A stretch of DNA of 8,765 bases from an uncultured Pedobacter sp. (GCA_946478755.1 CAMLDJ010000235.1:1-8765), one strand, 5' to 3'. Positions 1-7,269 are shown, counted from the first letter of the stretch. Numbers and translations are program-made. The notes: generated from the letters alone by a model not told the origin.

Positions 1-18
1 AGATTTTTCTTTGCCCAT
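1..18 (-). CDS. ftsA: Start of cell division protein FtsA (partial, first 6 codons)
   Basis: An ATG at 18..16 opens a frame reading MGKEKS that runs off the left edge of the window. It begins two bases after the ftsQ stop codon (TAG-TT-ATG). In dcw clusters ftsA normally follows ftsQ, and Bacteroidota FtsA proteins often begin with a short Lys/Glu-rich stretch like this before the actin-like fold. FtsA is the actin-like ATPase that tethers FtsZ to the membrane. The identification rests on position and six residues only; no domain is visible in the window. Confidence 0.65.
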
Positions 19-20
19 AA

Positions 21-989
21 CTATATCGATTTGTTGAGTTTATTATTATTGTTGTTTTTCCTGGTATCTGTTTTAACTTTTTCCTTCTTATCTTGCTCAT
101 CTGCCTGTATGTCCATCACAATTTGTTGGCGGACGACAGAATCTATAAGTTTATTAGTCTGTTTTGAAGTATCTGCGACGCGTTCCTTGACGACTTTACC
201 CGTTAACGAATCGATTTTGTTCCTCTCGCAAACAATCTGGTTGGTATATTTAACATTTATAGTTTTATAAGTATTCCATCCTACCTTGGGCATTGCCTTT
301 TTATAAAAAACAAGGAGGTTCCTCATCTTTGTTTCCAGTGAGTCTGCGCTACCCAGCACAATGCGCTGGTTGCCTACCCTTGGAATGAGCTCTATATCTT
401 TTACATTATTCACATACATCTGTTCGATCTGGGCATCCCATAGCGTGTCTTTCTTTATGTACAGCGCCACCTTATAAAGATCAGCAGCCAGCGGGGTAAT
501 CAGTGTATCTACCTTGCCGCTAAAATGCTCCATAATATTTCCATTTGCCACCAGCACATTCGCGGTAAAATTGGGCGACATCGGCATTTTCAATCCATTG
601 CTGTCAATGTAATAATCTTGTCCAGCAGCATTGATCAACCTCAAAACGGGCTGCCGTTGCTTTATCTTAATCTGTATCACGCCATTCATATCCGCATAAA
701 CAGTCGCATACGCAATGTAGGGGTTAGCTATGATGCTCTTTTCGATCTGTTGCAGATTGACATCCATAAGGTGCTGCCCAATCAATGAACCCTGGCTTTG
801 CCTTAAGATGGCATCAACCTCTTCACGTTCAATAAAATTATCCGCTCCCGGGATCAGTATCTTCACATTGGTGCAAACCACTGTTTTCTTTTTCCCCTCA
901 ACAAAACTCATCAGTACAACCAGGCCGCTCAGACAAAAAACCCAGGCAAAACATTTAAAAACACGCATCCAGTTCATCCTTTTAAGCAT
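21..989 (-). CDS. ftsQ: Cell division protein FtsQ/DivIB-like, bitopic divisome protein
   Basis: This 322-residue protein has the FtsQ layout: a short basic N-terminus, one membrane segment at about residues 12-30, and a large periplasmic part. The segment at about 38-112 resembles a POTRA domain and ends in the typical pattern of a Pro-Tyr-Ile at 90-92, a strand pair, and QRQPVLRL at 111-118 (compare the ErxPvA motif of FtsQ). A C-terminal beta-rich region follows to about 255. Residues 257-322 form a hydrophilic, Lys/Asp/Asn-rich tail that is probably disordered. FtsQ links early divisome proteins to FtsW/FtsI through FtsB/FtsL. FtsQ is poorly conserved, so the call leans on topology plus position between murC and ftsA. 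The chosen ATG overlaps the murC end by 8 bases; the ATG of residue 5 (977..975), just after the murC stop, is an alternative start. Confidence 0.88.
   Translation of the reverse strand: MLKRMNWMRVFKCFAWVFCLSGLVVLMSFVEGKKKTVVCTNVKILIPGADNFIEREEVDAILRQSQGSLIGQHLMDVNLQQIEKSIIANPYIAYATVYADMNGVIQIKIKQRQPVLRLINAAGQDYYIDSNGLKMPMSPNFTANVLVANGNIMEHFSGKVDTLITPLAADLYKVALYIKKDTLWDAQIEQMYVNNVKDIELIPRVGNQRIVLGSADSLETKMRNLLVFYKKAMPKVGWNTYKTINVKYTNQIVCERNKIDSLTGKVVKERVADTSKQTNKLIDSVVRQQIVMDIQADEQDKKEKVKTDTRKNNNNNKLNKSI
42..56 (-). repeat. Trinucleotide (AAY)5 run encoding five asparagines in FtsQ
   Basis: Five successive codons AAC-AAC-AAT-AAT-AAT encode Asn312-316 near the end of FtsQ. The mixed third bases make it an imperfect triplet repeat. 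It lies in the hydrophilic tail, seven codons before the stop, where length changes would probably be tolerated. Confidence 0.8.
982..989 (-). promoter_or_regulatory. murC/ftsQ 8-base overlap
   Basis: The ftsQ ATG at 989..987 lies inside the penultimate codons of murC, whose TAA is at 984..982. This out-of-frame overlap of 8 bases is typical of translationally coupled genes. If ftsQ instead starts at its fifth codon (977..975), the genes would be separated by 4 bases. Neither start has a well-spaced Shine-Dalgarno sequence. Confidence 0.55.
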
Positions 990-2337
990 AAGTCAGAATT
1001 GCTTTAAGTGGTTGTATCAATGTATCTATATCTCCGGCGCCAACAGTTAAAAGTAACTCAGGCCTTCTTTCTTTTATACGTTCCAGCACCAAATCTTTTC
1101 CACATATCTCTTTAGAAGTCAGCGGAATCTTATCCAACAGCAACTGTGAATTTACACCTGGCAAGGGCAGTTCACGGGCAGGATAAATTTCCAGCAGCAA
1201 AAGATCATCAGCCGAGCTTAAAACTTGTGCAAAGCCATCTGCAAAATCGCGTGTACGGGTAAACAGATGTGGTTGAAAGATGACGGTTAATTTCTTTTCA
1301 GGATACAGCTGTCTTACTGCATCAAAACAGGCACGCAACTCCTCCGGGTGATGCGCATAGTCATCAATATAAATGTGTTCCGGCTCATTAACTACATATT
1401 CAAACCTTCTTTTTACCCCCTTGAAAGATTCAATGGCATCTTTTATTTTCTGTGCATCTATGCCGAGCTTAAGCGCTACAGCAATAGCCGCTACTGCATT
1501 TTCAACATTGTGATTTCCGGGAAGCATCAGCCCGATGTCAGGGATGGCCACTTCAGCATCTACATAATCAAACACAAATCTCGATCCTTTCACCCTGATG
1601 TTTTGTCCTTTGATCTGCGATGGTAAACCAGCACTGTAGCTCAATCCTTGATCCAGGGAAAGTCCATCTTTGACAAATAATGCCCCCCCCGGTTTCAGCT
1701 GCGAAGCAAAAATCCTGAAAGATTCCTGTAAATGGCCCTCGTCGCCATAAATATCCAGATGATCTGCATCCATGGAAGTCACTACCGATATATCCGGATG
1801 AAGTGTTAAGAAAGAACGGTCATATTCATCCGCTTCCACAACAACCACATTATTTCCACCGATGATAAAATTGCTGCCGTAATTGGTCGCGATCCCTCCG
1901 AGAAAGGCAGTGCAGCCATAACCACTCGCGATCAAAACATGCGCAACGATAGCGGATGTTGTGGTCTTGCCATGCGTACCCGCAACGGCGATACAAAACT
2001 GGCCTTTACTAATGATGCCCAATACCTCTGAGCGTTTCTTTAAAACAAAGCCATTATCCCTGAAATAATTTAATAGTTCAGCATCTTTAGGGATGGCCGG
2101 TGTATAGACAATTAGAATATCTTCACTTTTTTCGCGGAACAATGCAGGCAATGCCGCACTATCATCTATATAAGACACCAGAATTCCCTCTTCCTCCAAG
2201 GCCATGGTCAGACCTGTACGCGTTTTATCGTATCCACATACCACACAGCCTCGTTTGGCAAAGTAACGGGCAATAGCGCTCATGCCTATCCCCCCGACAC
2301 CTACAAAATAGACCCGCTGTATATTGTTCAGTTCCAT
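982..2337 (-). CDS. murC: UDP-N-acetylmuramate--L-alanine ligase MurC
   Basis: MurC is a cytoplasmic ATP-dependent ligase that adds L-Ala to UDP-MurNAc, the first step in building the stem peptide. At 451 residues it has normal length. The N-terminal UDP-binding domain carries GVGGIGMS at 13-20. The central ATPase domain has the P-loop AGTHGKTTT at 119-127, the acidic EADEYD at 168-173, and DADHLDIYG at 190-198 with the expected metal/ATP histidine at 193. PGNHNVEN at 273-280 and GVKRRFE at 307-313 are the adenine and domain-linker motifs. The C-terminal domain has DDYAHHP at 325-331, QPHLFTRTRDF at 355-365 and GAGDID at 433-438. HGKTT and DYAHHP are typical of MurC rather than MurD, MurE or MurF. 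Its start shares one base with the murG stop, and its 3' end overlaps ftsQ. No ddl gene follows it, unlike in E. coli. Confidence 0.98.
   Translation of the reverse strand: MELNNIQRVYFVGVGGIGMSAIARYFAKRGCVVCGYDKTRTGLTMALEEEGILVSYIDDSAALPALFREKSEDILIVYTPAIPKDAELLNYFRDNGFVLKKRSEVLGIISKGQFCIAVAGTHGKTTTSAIVAHVLIASGYGCTAFLGGIATNYGSNFIIGGNNVVVVEADEYDRSFLTLHPDISVVTSMDADHLDIYGDEGHLQESFRIFASQLKPGGALFVKDGLSLDQGLSYSAGLPSQIKGQNIRVKGSRFVFDYVDAEVAIPDIGLMLPGNHNVENAVAAIAVALKLGIDAQKIKDAIESFKGVKRRFEYVVNEPEHIYIDDYAHHPEELRACFDAVRQLYPEKKLTVIFQPHLFTRTRDFADGFAQVLSSADDLLLLEIYPARELPLPGVNSQLLLDKIPLTSKEICGKDLVLERIKERRPELLLTVGAGDIDTLIQPLKAILTYA
1683..1690 (-). repeat. Homopolymeric tract of 8 G in murC
   Basis: Eight consecutive G on the coding strand span the Pro216-Gly217-Gly218-Ala219 codons of murC. 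The frame through the tract is correct, since MurC motifs continue on both sides. Slippage here would truncate an essential enzyme, so it is more likely incidental than a phase switch. Confidence 0.85.
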
Positions 2338-2339
2338 CA
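2335..2339 (-). promoter_or_regulatory. murG/murC stop-start overlap (TGATG)
   Basis: The murG TGA and the murC ATG share one A (TGATG). Unlike the other two one-base overlaps it is preceded by a purine-rich Shine-Dalgarno-like stretch. Restart by the same ribosomes is the likely mode of translation; this is inferred from the overlap. Confidence 0.7.
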
Positions 2340-3452
2340 GTTGTTGCCCTCCCCTTCTGCCAGTAGCATGACTTGTTTTGCAATTAAGTTATCTGCATCC
2401 GGCAAAGCCATCTTTGCGATCTGCTCCGCATAAATTTTACTTTTCTCTTTATCTTTCAACAAGCTTAAGGCGGCTGTTACCAGTGTATCCTCGGCTGCCC
2501 GGTCTGCAATCATCATCGCCGCATTGTTTTGTACCAGCGCCAATGCATTTTTTGTCTGATGATCTTCAGCAACATTGGGGGAAGGCACCAATATCACCGG
2601 CTTTTTAATCAGGCACAATTCAGCAATAGTACCCGCCCCTGCTCTTGAAATGATCAGATCAGCAGCGGCGTAGGCCAGATCCATTTTGTTTAAAAACTCA
2701 AGGATCCTGATATTGGGATGAAAATCAAGGCCCAAACGCTCCACAATTTGTTTATAATAGAATTTACCGGTTTGCCAGATGACCTGTACGTCGGCTTCTA
2801 AAAATTCCTTAATGTGTTTTTCTATGCTTTTATTCAATGTTCCGGATCCAAGACTTCCGCCCGTTACCAATATGGTTTTCTTTAAGGGGTCAAGCTTCAA
2901 CAGTTCGGCACCGGCGTAGTGCTTATTCAACACGTCAACCACATCCCTCCTCACGGGATTACCTGTTTTCAGCAAATTTGCAGCAGGAAAAAACTGCTCC
3001 ATCCCATCGAATGCCACACAAATTTTTGCAGCATTTTTTCCCAGCCATTTATTGGTTATGCCCGCGTAAGAATTCTGCTCCTGGATCAGGTAGGGAATCT
3101 TTTTTAACGAAGCAGCAAACAGGATCGGGCCGGATGCATATCCACCTACCCCTACAACTACGTCTGGTTTAAAATCAGCAATTATTCGCATGGCCTTGCG
3201 CGTACTTCCAAGCAGTTTAAAAGGCAAACTTAAATTCCTGACAATGGAGCCTCTTTGTATCCCGCTGATGTTTAAGCCAATAATTTTGTAGCCGGCAGCA
3301 GGCACCTTCTCCATTTCCATACGGCCGTTTGCACCAACAAATAAAATTTCGCAGCCAGGCTCGATACGCTTCAGCGCATTAGCTATGGCTATGGCCGGGA
3401 AAATATGCCCGCCAGTACCGCCTCCTGAAATTATTATCCTTGCTGGTCTCAT
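2337..3452 (-). CDS. murG: UDP-GlcNAc:lipid I N-acetylglucosaminyltransferase MurG
   Basis: MurG is a peripheral inner-membrane GT-B glycosyltransferase (family GT28) that transfers GlcNAc from UDP-GlcNAc to lipid I, giving lipid II. The 371-residue protein has the N-terminal glycine loop GGGTGGH at 10-16, the second glycine loop GVGGYASGP at 101-109, and QEQNSYAG at 124-131, where many proteobacterial enzymes have HEQN. GNPVR lies at 164-168. The C-terminal domain begins near the TGGSLGS loop at 197-203 and has the donor-binding ISRAGAGTIAEL at 268-279 and SPNVAEDHQTKNA at 291-303. The ATG at 3452 places the glycine loop at the usual distance from the N-terminus. The start is preceded by an A-rich stretch and no Shine-Dalgarno sequence. 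It sits 54 bases after ftsW and shares one base with murC. Confidence 0.98.
   Translation of the reverse strand: MRPARIIISGGGTGGHIFPAIAIANALKRIEPGCEILFVGANGRMEMEKVPAAGYKIIGLNISGIQRGSIVRNLSLPFKLLGSTRKAMRIIADFKPDVVVGVGGYASGPILFAASLKKIPYLIQEQNSYAGITNKWLGKNAAKICVAFDGMEQFFPAANLLKTGNPVRRDVVDVLNKHYAGAELLKLDPLKKTILVTGGSLGSGTLNKSIEKHIKEFLEADVQVIWQTGKFYYKQIVERLGLDFHPNIRILEFLNKMDLAYAAADLIISRAGAGTIAELCLIKKPVILVPSPNVAEDHQTKNALALVQNNAAMMIADRAAEDTLVTAALSLLKDKEKSKIYAEQIAKMALPDADNLIAKQVMLLAEGEGNN
2347..2356 (-). promoter_or_regulatory. Possible Shine-Dalgarno sequence for murC
   Basis: The transcript strand reads AAGGGGAGGG, ending 9 bases before the murC ATG, inside the last codons of murG (Glu-Gly-Glu-Gly). 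It is the only strong Shine-Dalgarno-like match ahead of a gene in this window. Bacteroidota generally rely little on such sites, so it may simply be a by-product of the Glu/Gly codons. Confidence 0.4.
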
Positions 3453-3506
3453 TATTTTATTTTTAAAGCTTATCGCCCTGTCTTTTCTCTTTTATCTTTA
3501 ATCTTA
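3453..3506 (-). other. 54-base spacer between ftsW and murG
   Basis: This is the only spacer in the window longer than 3 bases. On the transcript strand it is purine- and A-rich (AAAGAGAAAAGACAGGG near the middle, AAAAATAAAATA just before the murG ATG). It contains a small palindromic core, AAGCTT, but no stem followed by a T run, and no good match to the Bacteroidota promoter pattern (TTG near -33 and TAnnTTTG near -7). The A-rich end fits start regions that work without a Shine-Dalgarno sequence. Confidence 0.5.
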
Positions 3507-4673
3507 CTATGCCATTGCAGGTATCTCCCCCACAATCACTTTTTTACTTCCCTGTTCCTCAACATCTCTACTTACGCTTAATATGATGCCAAAGGCTATA
3601 CTTGTAAATATCATTGATGTTCCACCCATACTTACTAAAGGTAAAGGCACTCCTGTTACCGGACCCAGGCCAACTGCAACCGCCATATTCGCAAAGGCCT
3701 GTATGGTTAGGCTAAAACTCAATCCGGCAGCCAGCAAAGCGCCAAAAGCCTTGGGACTTTGAGTCACAATTCTTACACACCGGTACAGCAATACCAGGTA
3801 GAGCAGGATCACCATTATTGCTCCGATTAACCCATATTCTTCAACGATAATGGCAAAAATAAAATCTGAATAAGGATGCGGTAAAAAGTTACGTTGTGTA
3901 CTGTTTCCCGGTCCCTTTCCAAATACTCCTCCCGTAGCGAGGGCAATTTTCGACTGGTCGGCCTGATAGGTCTTATCCGAATTCTGCAGCTCAGGATGCA
4001 AGAATGAATTTACCCTTGATTTGTAAGTGGCAGCTCTTGGTCCCAGGAATACGATAAACAACAACAATACCGCCCCACCGGCACATACCATCCCAATCTG
4101 CTTAATACTGATCCTCCCTATGATCAGCAACAAGATACTCACCCCGAAAAGCATCAGTGCAGTAGAAAGGTTGGCCCAGGCTATCAGTACAAAGACTATA
4201 CATACAGAGCCCATAATTGGGATAAAGGCTTTTTTAACGTCTTTAATATTCTCCTGCTTCCTGGTCAGCATCCTGGCCAGAAAAGTAATCAGGGCTATTT
4301 TGGCCAGATCTGAAGTCTGGAAGGTCAGGCCAATTACCGGAATTTTCACCCAACGGGATGCATCGTTAATATTTGCGCCAAAAACCGCAGTATAGAACAG
4401 CAAGGGAATGGTAATGATCATCAATACCTTCGAAATCCCTGCATAGTATTTATAATCAAGCAAATGCGCAATATAGATCATACCAATCCCCATCACCACG
4501 AAAATCAGATGCTTGGTTAGCAAGATCTTCTCTACAGTTTTCCCCGTCTTATAAGCATAAGTTCCGGTTGCACTGTAAACGGTTAGTATGGAAATCATCG
4601 ACAAAAGGATAATGATCAGCCAGATCCAGCGGTCTCCTTTTGTTTTATCTAAAAGCTTATTTATTGCAATCAT
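3507..4673 (-). CDS. ftsW: SEDS-family septal peptidoglycan glycosyltransferase FtsW
   Basis: FtsW is a polytopic SEDS protein that polymerises lipid II at the septum together with its class B PBP partner FtsI. The 388-residue protein has about ten hydrophobic segments, the first at about 16-36 and the last at about 345-368. Family signatures are ASRWVKI at 105-111, FQTSDLAK at 118-125 (QPSE-type motif with Thr and Asp in place of Pro and Glu), ANLSTALML at 167-175, LPHPYSDFIFA at 264-274 and GVPLPLVSMGGTS at 341-353. Asp270 in SDFIFA corresponds to the catalytic aspartate known in RodA/FtsW. FtsW is preferred over RodA because of its place between murD and murG and downstream of an ftsI-like gene. 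It starts 3 bases after the murD stop. A cytoplasmic tail of about 20 residues follows the last helix. Confidence 0.95.
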   Translation of the reverse strand: MIAINKLLDKTKGDRWIWLIIILLSMISILTVYSATGTYAYKTGKTVEKILLTKHLIFVVMGIGMIYIAHLLDYKYYAGISKVLMIITIPLLFYTAVFGANINDASRWVKIPVIGLTFQTSDLAKIALITFLARMLTRKQENIKDVKKAFIPIMGSVCIVFVLIAWANLSTALMLFGVSILLLIIGRISIKQIGMVCAGGAVLLLFIVFLGPRAATYKSRVNSFLHPELQNSDKTYQADQSKIALATGGVFGKGPGNSTQRNFLPHPYSDFIFAIIVEEYGLIGAIMVILLYLVLLYRCVRIVTQSPKAFGALLAAGLSFSLTIQAFANMAVAVGLGPVTGVPLPLVSMGGTSMIFTSIAFGIILSVSRDVEEQGSKKVIVGEIPAMA

Positions 4674-4676
4674 AAT

Positions 4677-6020
4677 CTACAATTCTTTAACAGCTGCCTT
4701 AAACTGGTTACCCCGGTCTTCATAGTTCTTAAACAGATCAAAGCTGGCGCAGGCAGGAGAGAGCAGTACTGTATTTCCTTTTTTTGCCAGATGATAAGCT
4801 ACCTGAACCGCTTCATGAGCTGAAAATGTGTTAACAATAATTTCAACATCATCTTCAAATGCTTCGTGAATCCGTTTATTATCTTTGCCCAAACATACAA
4901 TGGCCCGTACCTTCTCACGTACCATATCCTTTAACATGTCGTAATCATTTCCCTTATCAACACCACCCATAATTAATATGATGTCGGCACTTACACTTTC
5001 CAATGCATACCATGTGGAATTCACATTGGTAGCCTTCGAATCATTGATGTAATCCACACCGGAAATCTTTGCAACGTGCTCCAGCCGATGCTCAATATTT
5101 TTAAAATCCCCCATACTCTCCCGTATAGCAGTATTTCTGATATCTAATACCTTAGCTACTATGCCCGATGCCATAGAGTTATAAATATTGTGTTTCCCCT
5201 GCAGGGCTAAATCTGTAATAGACATGGTTAGTGGGTCGTTTAGGTTTATATTGATGTGTATGTTGTTGCTTTCAAGGTAGGCTCCTGCTTCAATCTTCTT
5301 TCTGATCGAAAAGGGATATGTTTTTGCGTTCAGCTTTGTGCTTTTCAGCACCTTTAAAGTTTCCTCATCATCAGCACAGTAAATAAAAACATCATCACTG
5401 TTCTGGTTTTGTGCAATCCTCATCTTTGACGCAGCATAATTGCCCAATTTATAATCGTAGCGATCTAAATGATCAGGGGTTATATTTAAGAGCACTGCGA
5501 TATCCGCTTTAAAATCGTACATGTCGTCCAGCATAAAGCTGGATATCTCCAATACATACCAGTCGAAGTCTGACATCGCTACCTGTGCGGCAAAACTGTG
5601 ACCTATGTTTCCCGCAAGTCCAACATTTAGTCCTGCGTTCTTTAAAATATGATAGGTCAGCATCGTTGTAGTTGTCTTACCATTAGAGCCTGTAATGCAG
5701 ATCGTTTTCGCATTGGTGTAGCGTTTGGCAAACTCAATCTCAGATACGACAGGGATCTGCTGGGCCTTAACCGCTCTGATGATGGCGGCGTTGTCTGGTA
5801 TTCCGGGACTCTTAATTACTTCAACTGCGGTAAGTATTTCTGCCTCGCTATGTTTATTCTCTTCGTAGGTGATATTCAGTTCCTGTAACTTTTCCTTATA
5901 CTGGGATGGGATTGGTCCAAAATCAGACAAGAACACGTCGAAGCCTTGCTTCTGCGCCAGCATTGCTGCACCAATCCCGCTTTCTCCGCCCCCAAGAATT
6001 GCTATTAGCTGTTTTCCCAT
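4677..6020 (-). CDS. murD: UDP-N-acetylmuramoyl-L-alanine--D-glutamate ligase MurD
   Basis: MurD is a cytoplasmic ATP-dependent ligase that adds D-Glu to UDP-MurNAc-L-Ala. The 447-residue protein has the N-terminal nucleotide-binding loop ILGGGESGIG at 8-17, the P-loop GSNGKTTT at 111-118, acidic Glu158 in EISSF at 158-162, and TPDHLDRY at 181-188. Lys199 in YAASKMRI is the expected carbamylated lysine. The C-terminal domain has NDSKATN at 326-332, GGVDKGNDY at 352-360 and LLSPACASFDLFKNYEDRG at 419-437, which identify MurD rather than another Mur ligase. One oddity is Met163 in SSFML, where the family usually has Gln (SSFQL). The start codon shares one base with the mraY stop, implying translational coupling. 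ftsW begins 3 bases after its end. Confidence 0.98.
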   Translation of the reverse strand: MGKQLIAILGGGESGIGAAMLAQKQGFDVFLSDFGPIPSQYKEKLQELNITYEENKHSEAEILTAVEVIKSPGIPDNAAIIRAVKAQQIPVVSEIEFAKRYTNAKTICITGSNGKTTTTMLTYHILKNAGLNVGLAGNIGHSFAAQVAMSDFDWYVLEISSFMLDDMYDFKADIAVLLNITPDHLDRYDYKLGNYAASKMRIAQNQNSDDVFIYCADDEETLKVLKSTKLNAKTYPFSIRKKIEAGAYLESNNIHININLNDPLTMSITDLALQGKHNIYNSMASGIVAKVLDIRNTAIRESMGDFKNIEHRLEHVAKISGVDYINDSKATNVNSTWYALESVSADIILIMGGVDKGNDYDMLKDMVREKVRAIVCLGKDNKRIHEAFEDDVEIIVNTFSAHEAVQVAYHLAKKGNTVLLSPACASFDLFKNYEDRGNQFKAAVKEL

Positions 6021-6022
6021 TA
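6018..6022 (-). promoter_or_regulatory. mraY/murD stop-start overlap (TAATG)
   Basis: The mraY TAA and the murD ATG again share one A. The bases upstream (codons for TLKLR) contain no purine-rich ribosome-binding site, so murD translation probably depends on ribosomes finishing mraY. Coupling is inferred from the arrangement. Confidence 0.7.
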
Positions 6023-7267
6023 CCGTAGTTTTAAAGTGATGATCGTGATGATGGCCAGCAGGATTCCGATGATCCAGAACCGCGTTACAATTTTTGCTTC
6101 ATGGTACCCTTTTTTCTGATAATGATGATGCAGCGGCGACATTAAAAATATCCTTCTGCCTTCACCGAATTTCCTCCTGGTGTACTTGAAATAGGAAACC
6201 TGCATAATTACTGACACCAGCTCAATCAGGAACAACCCGCATAAAATTGGGATCAAAAGCTCCTTGCGAATCATAATGGCGAATGACGCAATGATTCCCC
6301 CGATGGCCAAACTTCCGGTGTCACCCATAAAAACCTGAGCAGGATAAGAGTTATACCAAAGGAAGCCAACGCAGGCCCCAACAAAAGCGCCTGCAAAGAT
6401 CATGAGCTCACCTGAATTAGGAATGTACATGATATTCAGATAATCTGCAATTACTGTGTTACCTGAAACATAAGCCAGTAAACCGAGGGTAATACCAATT
6501 ATTGCTGACGTACCTGTAGCCAGACCATCAATACCATCTGTAATATTGGCACCATTTGATACCGCTGTAATGATGAACACCGTAAAGGCCAGAAATATCA
6601 GGAATGCATATTTTTCATACCCTGGTCCCAAAAACTTAAGCACTTTGGCGTAATCAAACTCGTTGTTCTTATAAAAAGGGACATTTGTTAAAGTCGACTT
6701 CACATCTTGCGTATAATAAAAACTTTCCCCTTTCTGCCTCAATACCATAGGGGCAGTAGCTTTCGAAACACTTGTTTCATCAACTGTTTGTCTGACTACA
6801 ATATTGGGGTTGAAATACATCGTCCAGCCAATGATCAAAGCGAGTCCGACCTGACCAACTATCTTAAACTTTCCTGCCAGGCCTTCTTTATTTTTTCTAA
6901 ATACTTTGATATAATCATCAACGAAACCGATGATCCCCATCCAGATAGTGGTGACAATCATGAGGATCACGTAAATATTTGTCAGATTGGCCAGAAGCAA
7001 TGTAGGCACCAGAATACCCAACAGAATAATGATCCCGCCCATCGTAGGTGTGCCCTGCTTTTGCATCTGCCCTTCTAAGCCGAGGTTCCTTACTGTTTCT
7101 CCAACTTGCATTTTTTGCAGGTAATTGATCAGTCTCCGGCCATAAACGGTAGTGATGATGAGGGATATAATGATCGCCAATGAAGTACGGAAAGTGATAT
7201 ATTGGAACAACCTCAATCCGGGGAACTCGTAATGCTGGTTCAGGTATTCAAATAGATAATATAACAT
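6020..7267 (-). CDS. mraY: Phospho-N-acetylmuramoyl-pentapeptide transferase MraY
   Basis: MraY is an integral inner-membrane, Mg-dependent enzyme that transfers phospho-MurNAc-pentapeptide from UDP to undecaprenyl phosphate, forming lipid I. The protein has about ten hydrophobic segments and the signatures FRTSLA at 26-31, GTPTMGG at 72-78, the aspartate pair Asp117-Asp118 in GFVDDY at 114-119, [10 protein letters not shown] at 241-250, the catalytic-region [13 protein letters not shown] at 308-320 with Asp316, and the histidine motif PLHHHY at 378-383. At 415 residues it is about 55 longer than E. coli MraY (360). Most of the surplus lies at about 152-215, between the fourth and fifth membrane segments, predicted to face the periplasm. 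The start shares its A with the murE stop and the stop overlaps the murD start, so the three genes are probably translated in series. murF, which lies between murE and mraY in E. coli, is absent here. Confidence 0.98.
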   Translation of the reverse strand: MLYYLFEYLNQHYEFPGLRLFQYITFRTSLAIIISLIITTVYGRRLINYLQKMQVGETVRNLGLEGQMQKQGTPTMGGIIILLGILVPTLLLANLTNIYVILMIVTTIWMGIIGFVDDYIKVFRKNKEGLAGKFKIVGQVGLALIIGWTMYFNPNIVVRQTVDETSVSKATAPMVLRQKGESFYYTQDVKSTLTNVPFYKNNEFDYAKVLKFLGPGYEKYAFLIFLAFTVFIITAVSNGANITDGIDGLATGTSAIIGITLGLLAYVSGNTVIADYLNIMYIPNSGELMIFAGAFVGACVGFLWYNSYPAQVFMGDTGSLAIGGIIASFAIMIRKELLIPILCGLFLIELVSVIMQVSYFKYTRRKFGEGRRIFLMSPLHHHYQKKGYHEAKIVTRFWIIGILLAIITIITLKLR

Positions 7268-7269
7268 TA
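7265..7269 (-). promoter_or_regulatory. murE/mraY stop-start overlap (TAATG)
   Basis: The murE TAA and the mraY ATG share one A, forming TAATG. No Shine-Dalgarno-like sequence precedes it. Such junctions usually allow terminating ribosomes to restart on the next gene, which would tie MraY synthesis to MurE. The overlap is seen directly; coupling is inferred. Confidence 0.7.

Noticed and set aside
31..270. Plus-strand open frame of 79 codons with a hydrophobic Leu-rich start
   Set aside because: It is the reverse complement of the Lys/Asn-rich ftsQ tail, which by itself produces Leu/Phe/Val codons on the other strand; not a signal peptide.
920..965. Lipobox in the FtsQ N-terminus because of cysteines 13 and 19
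   Set aside because: The cysteines sit at the start of or within the predicted membrane helix without a Leu-Ala/Ser-Gly/Ala-Cys pattern, so this is a normal signal-anchor.
730..1050. Plus-strand open frame crossing the murC/ftsQ junction
   Set aside because: It is antisense to both genes, has no identifiable domain, and the minus-strand genes account for the sequence.
2837..3172. Plus-strand open frames of 111 and 62 codons
   Set aside because: Both lie antisense within murG, overlap each other in different frames and resemble no protein family I recognise.
3453..3506. Possible internal promoter in the ftsW/murG spacer
   Set aside because: The nearest candidate, TAAGCTTT, does not match TAnnTTTG properly and no TTG lies at a suitable distance upstream.
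4027..4395. Plus-strand open frame of 122 codons
   Set aside because: It is antisense to the membrane-spanning part of ftsW; its hydrophobic appearance mirrors the ftsW codons.
6707..7078. Plus-strand open frame of 123 codons
   Set aside because: It lies entirely antisense inside mraY, has a His/Gln/Asn-rich composition with no recognisable domain, and is explained as a shadow of a conserved gene.
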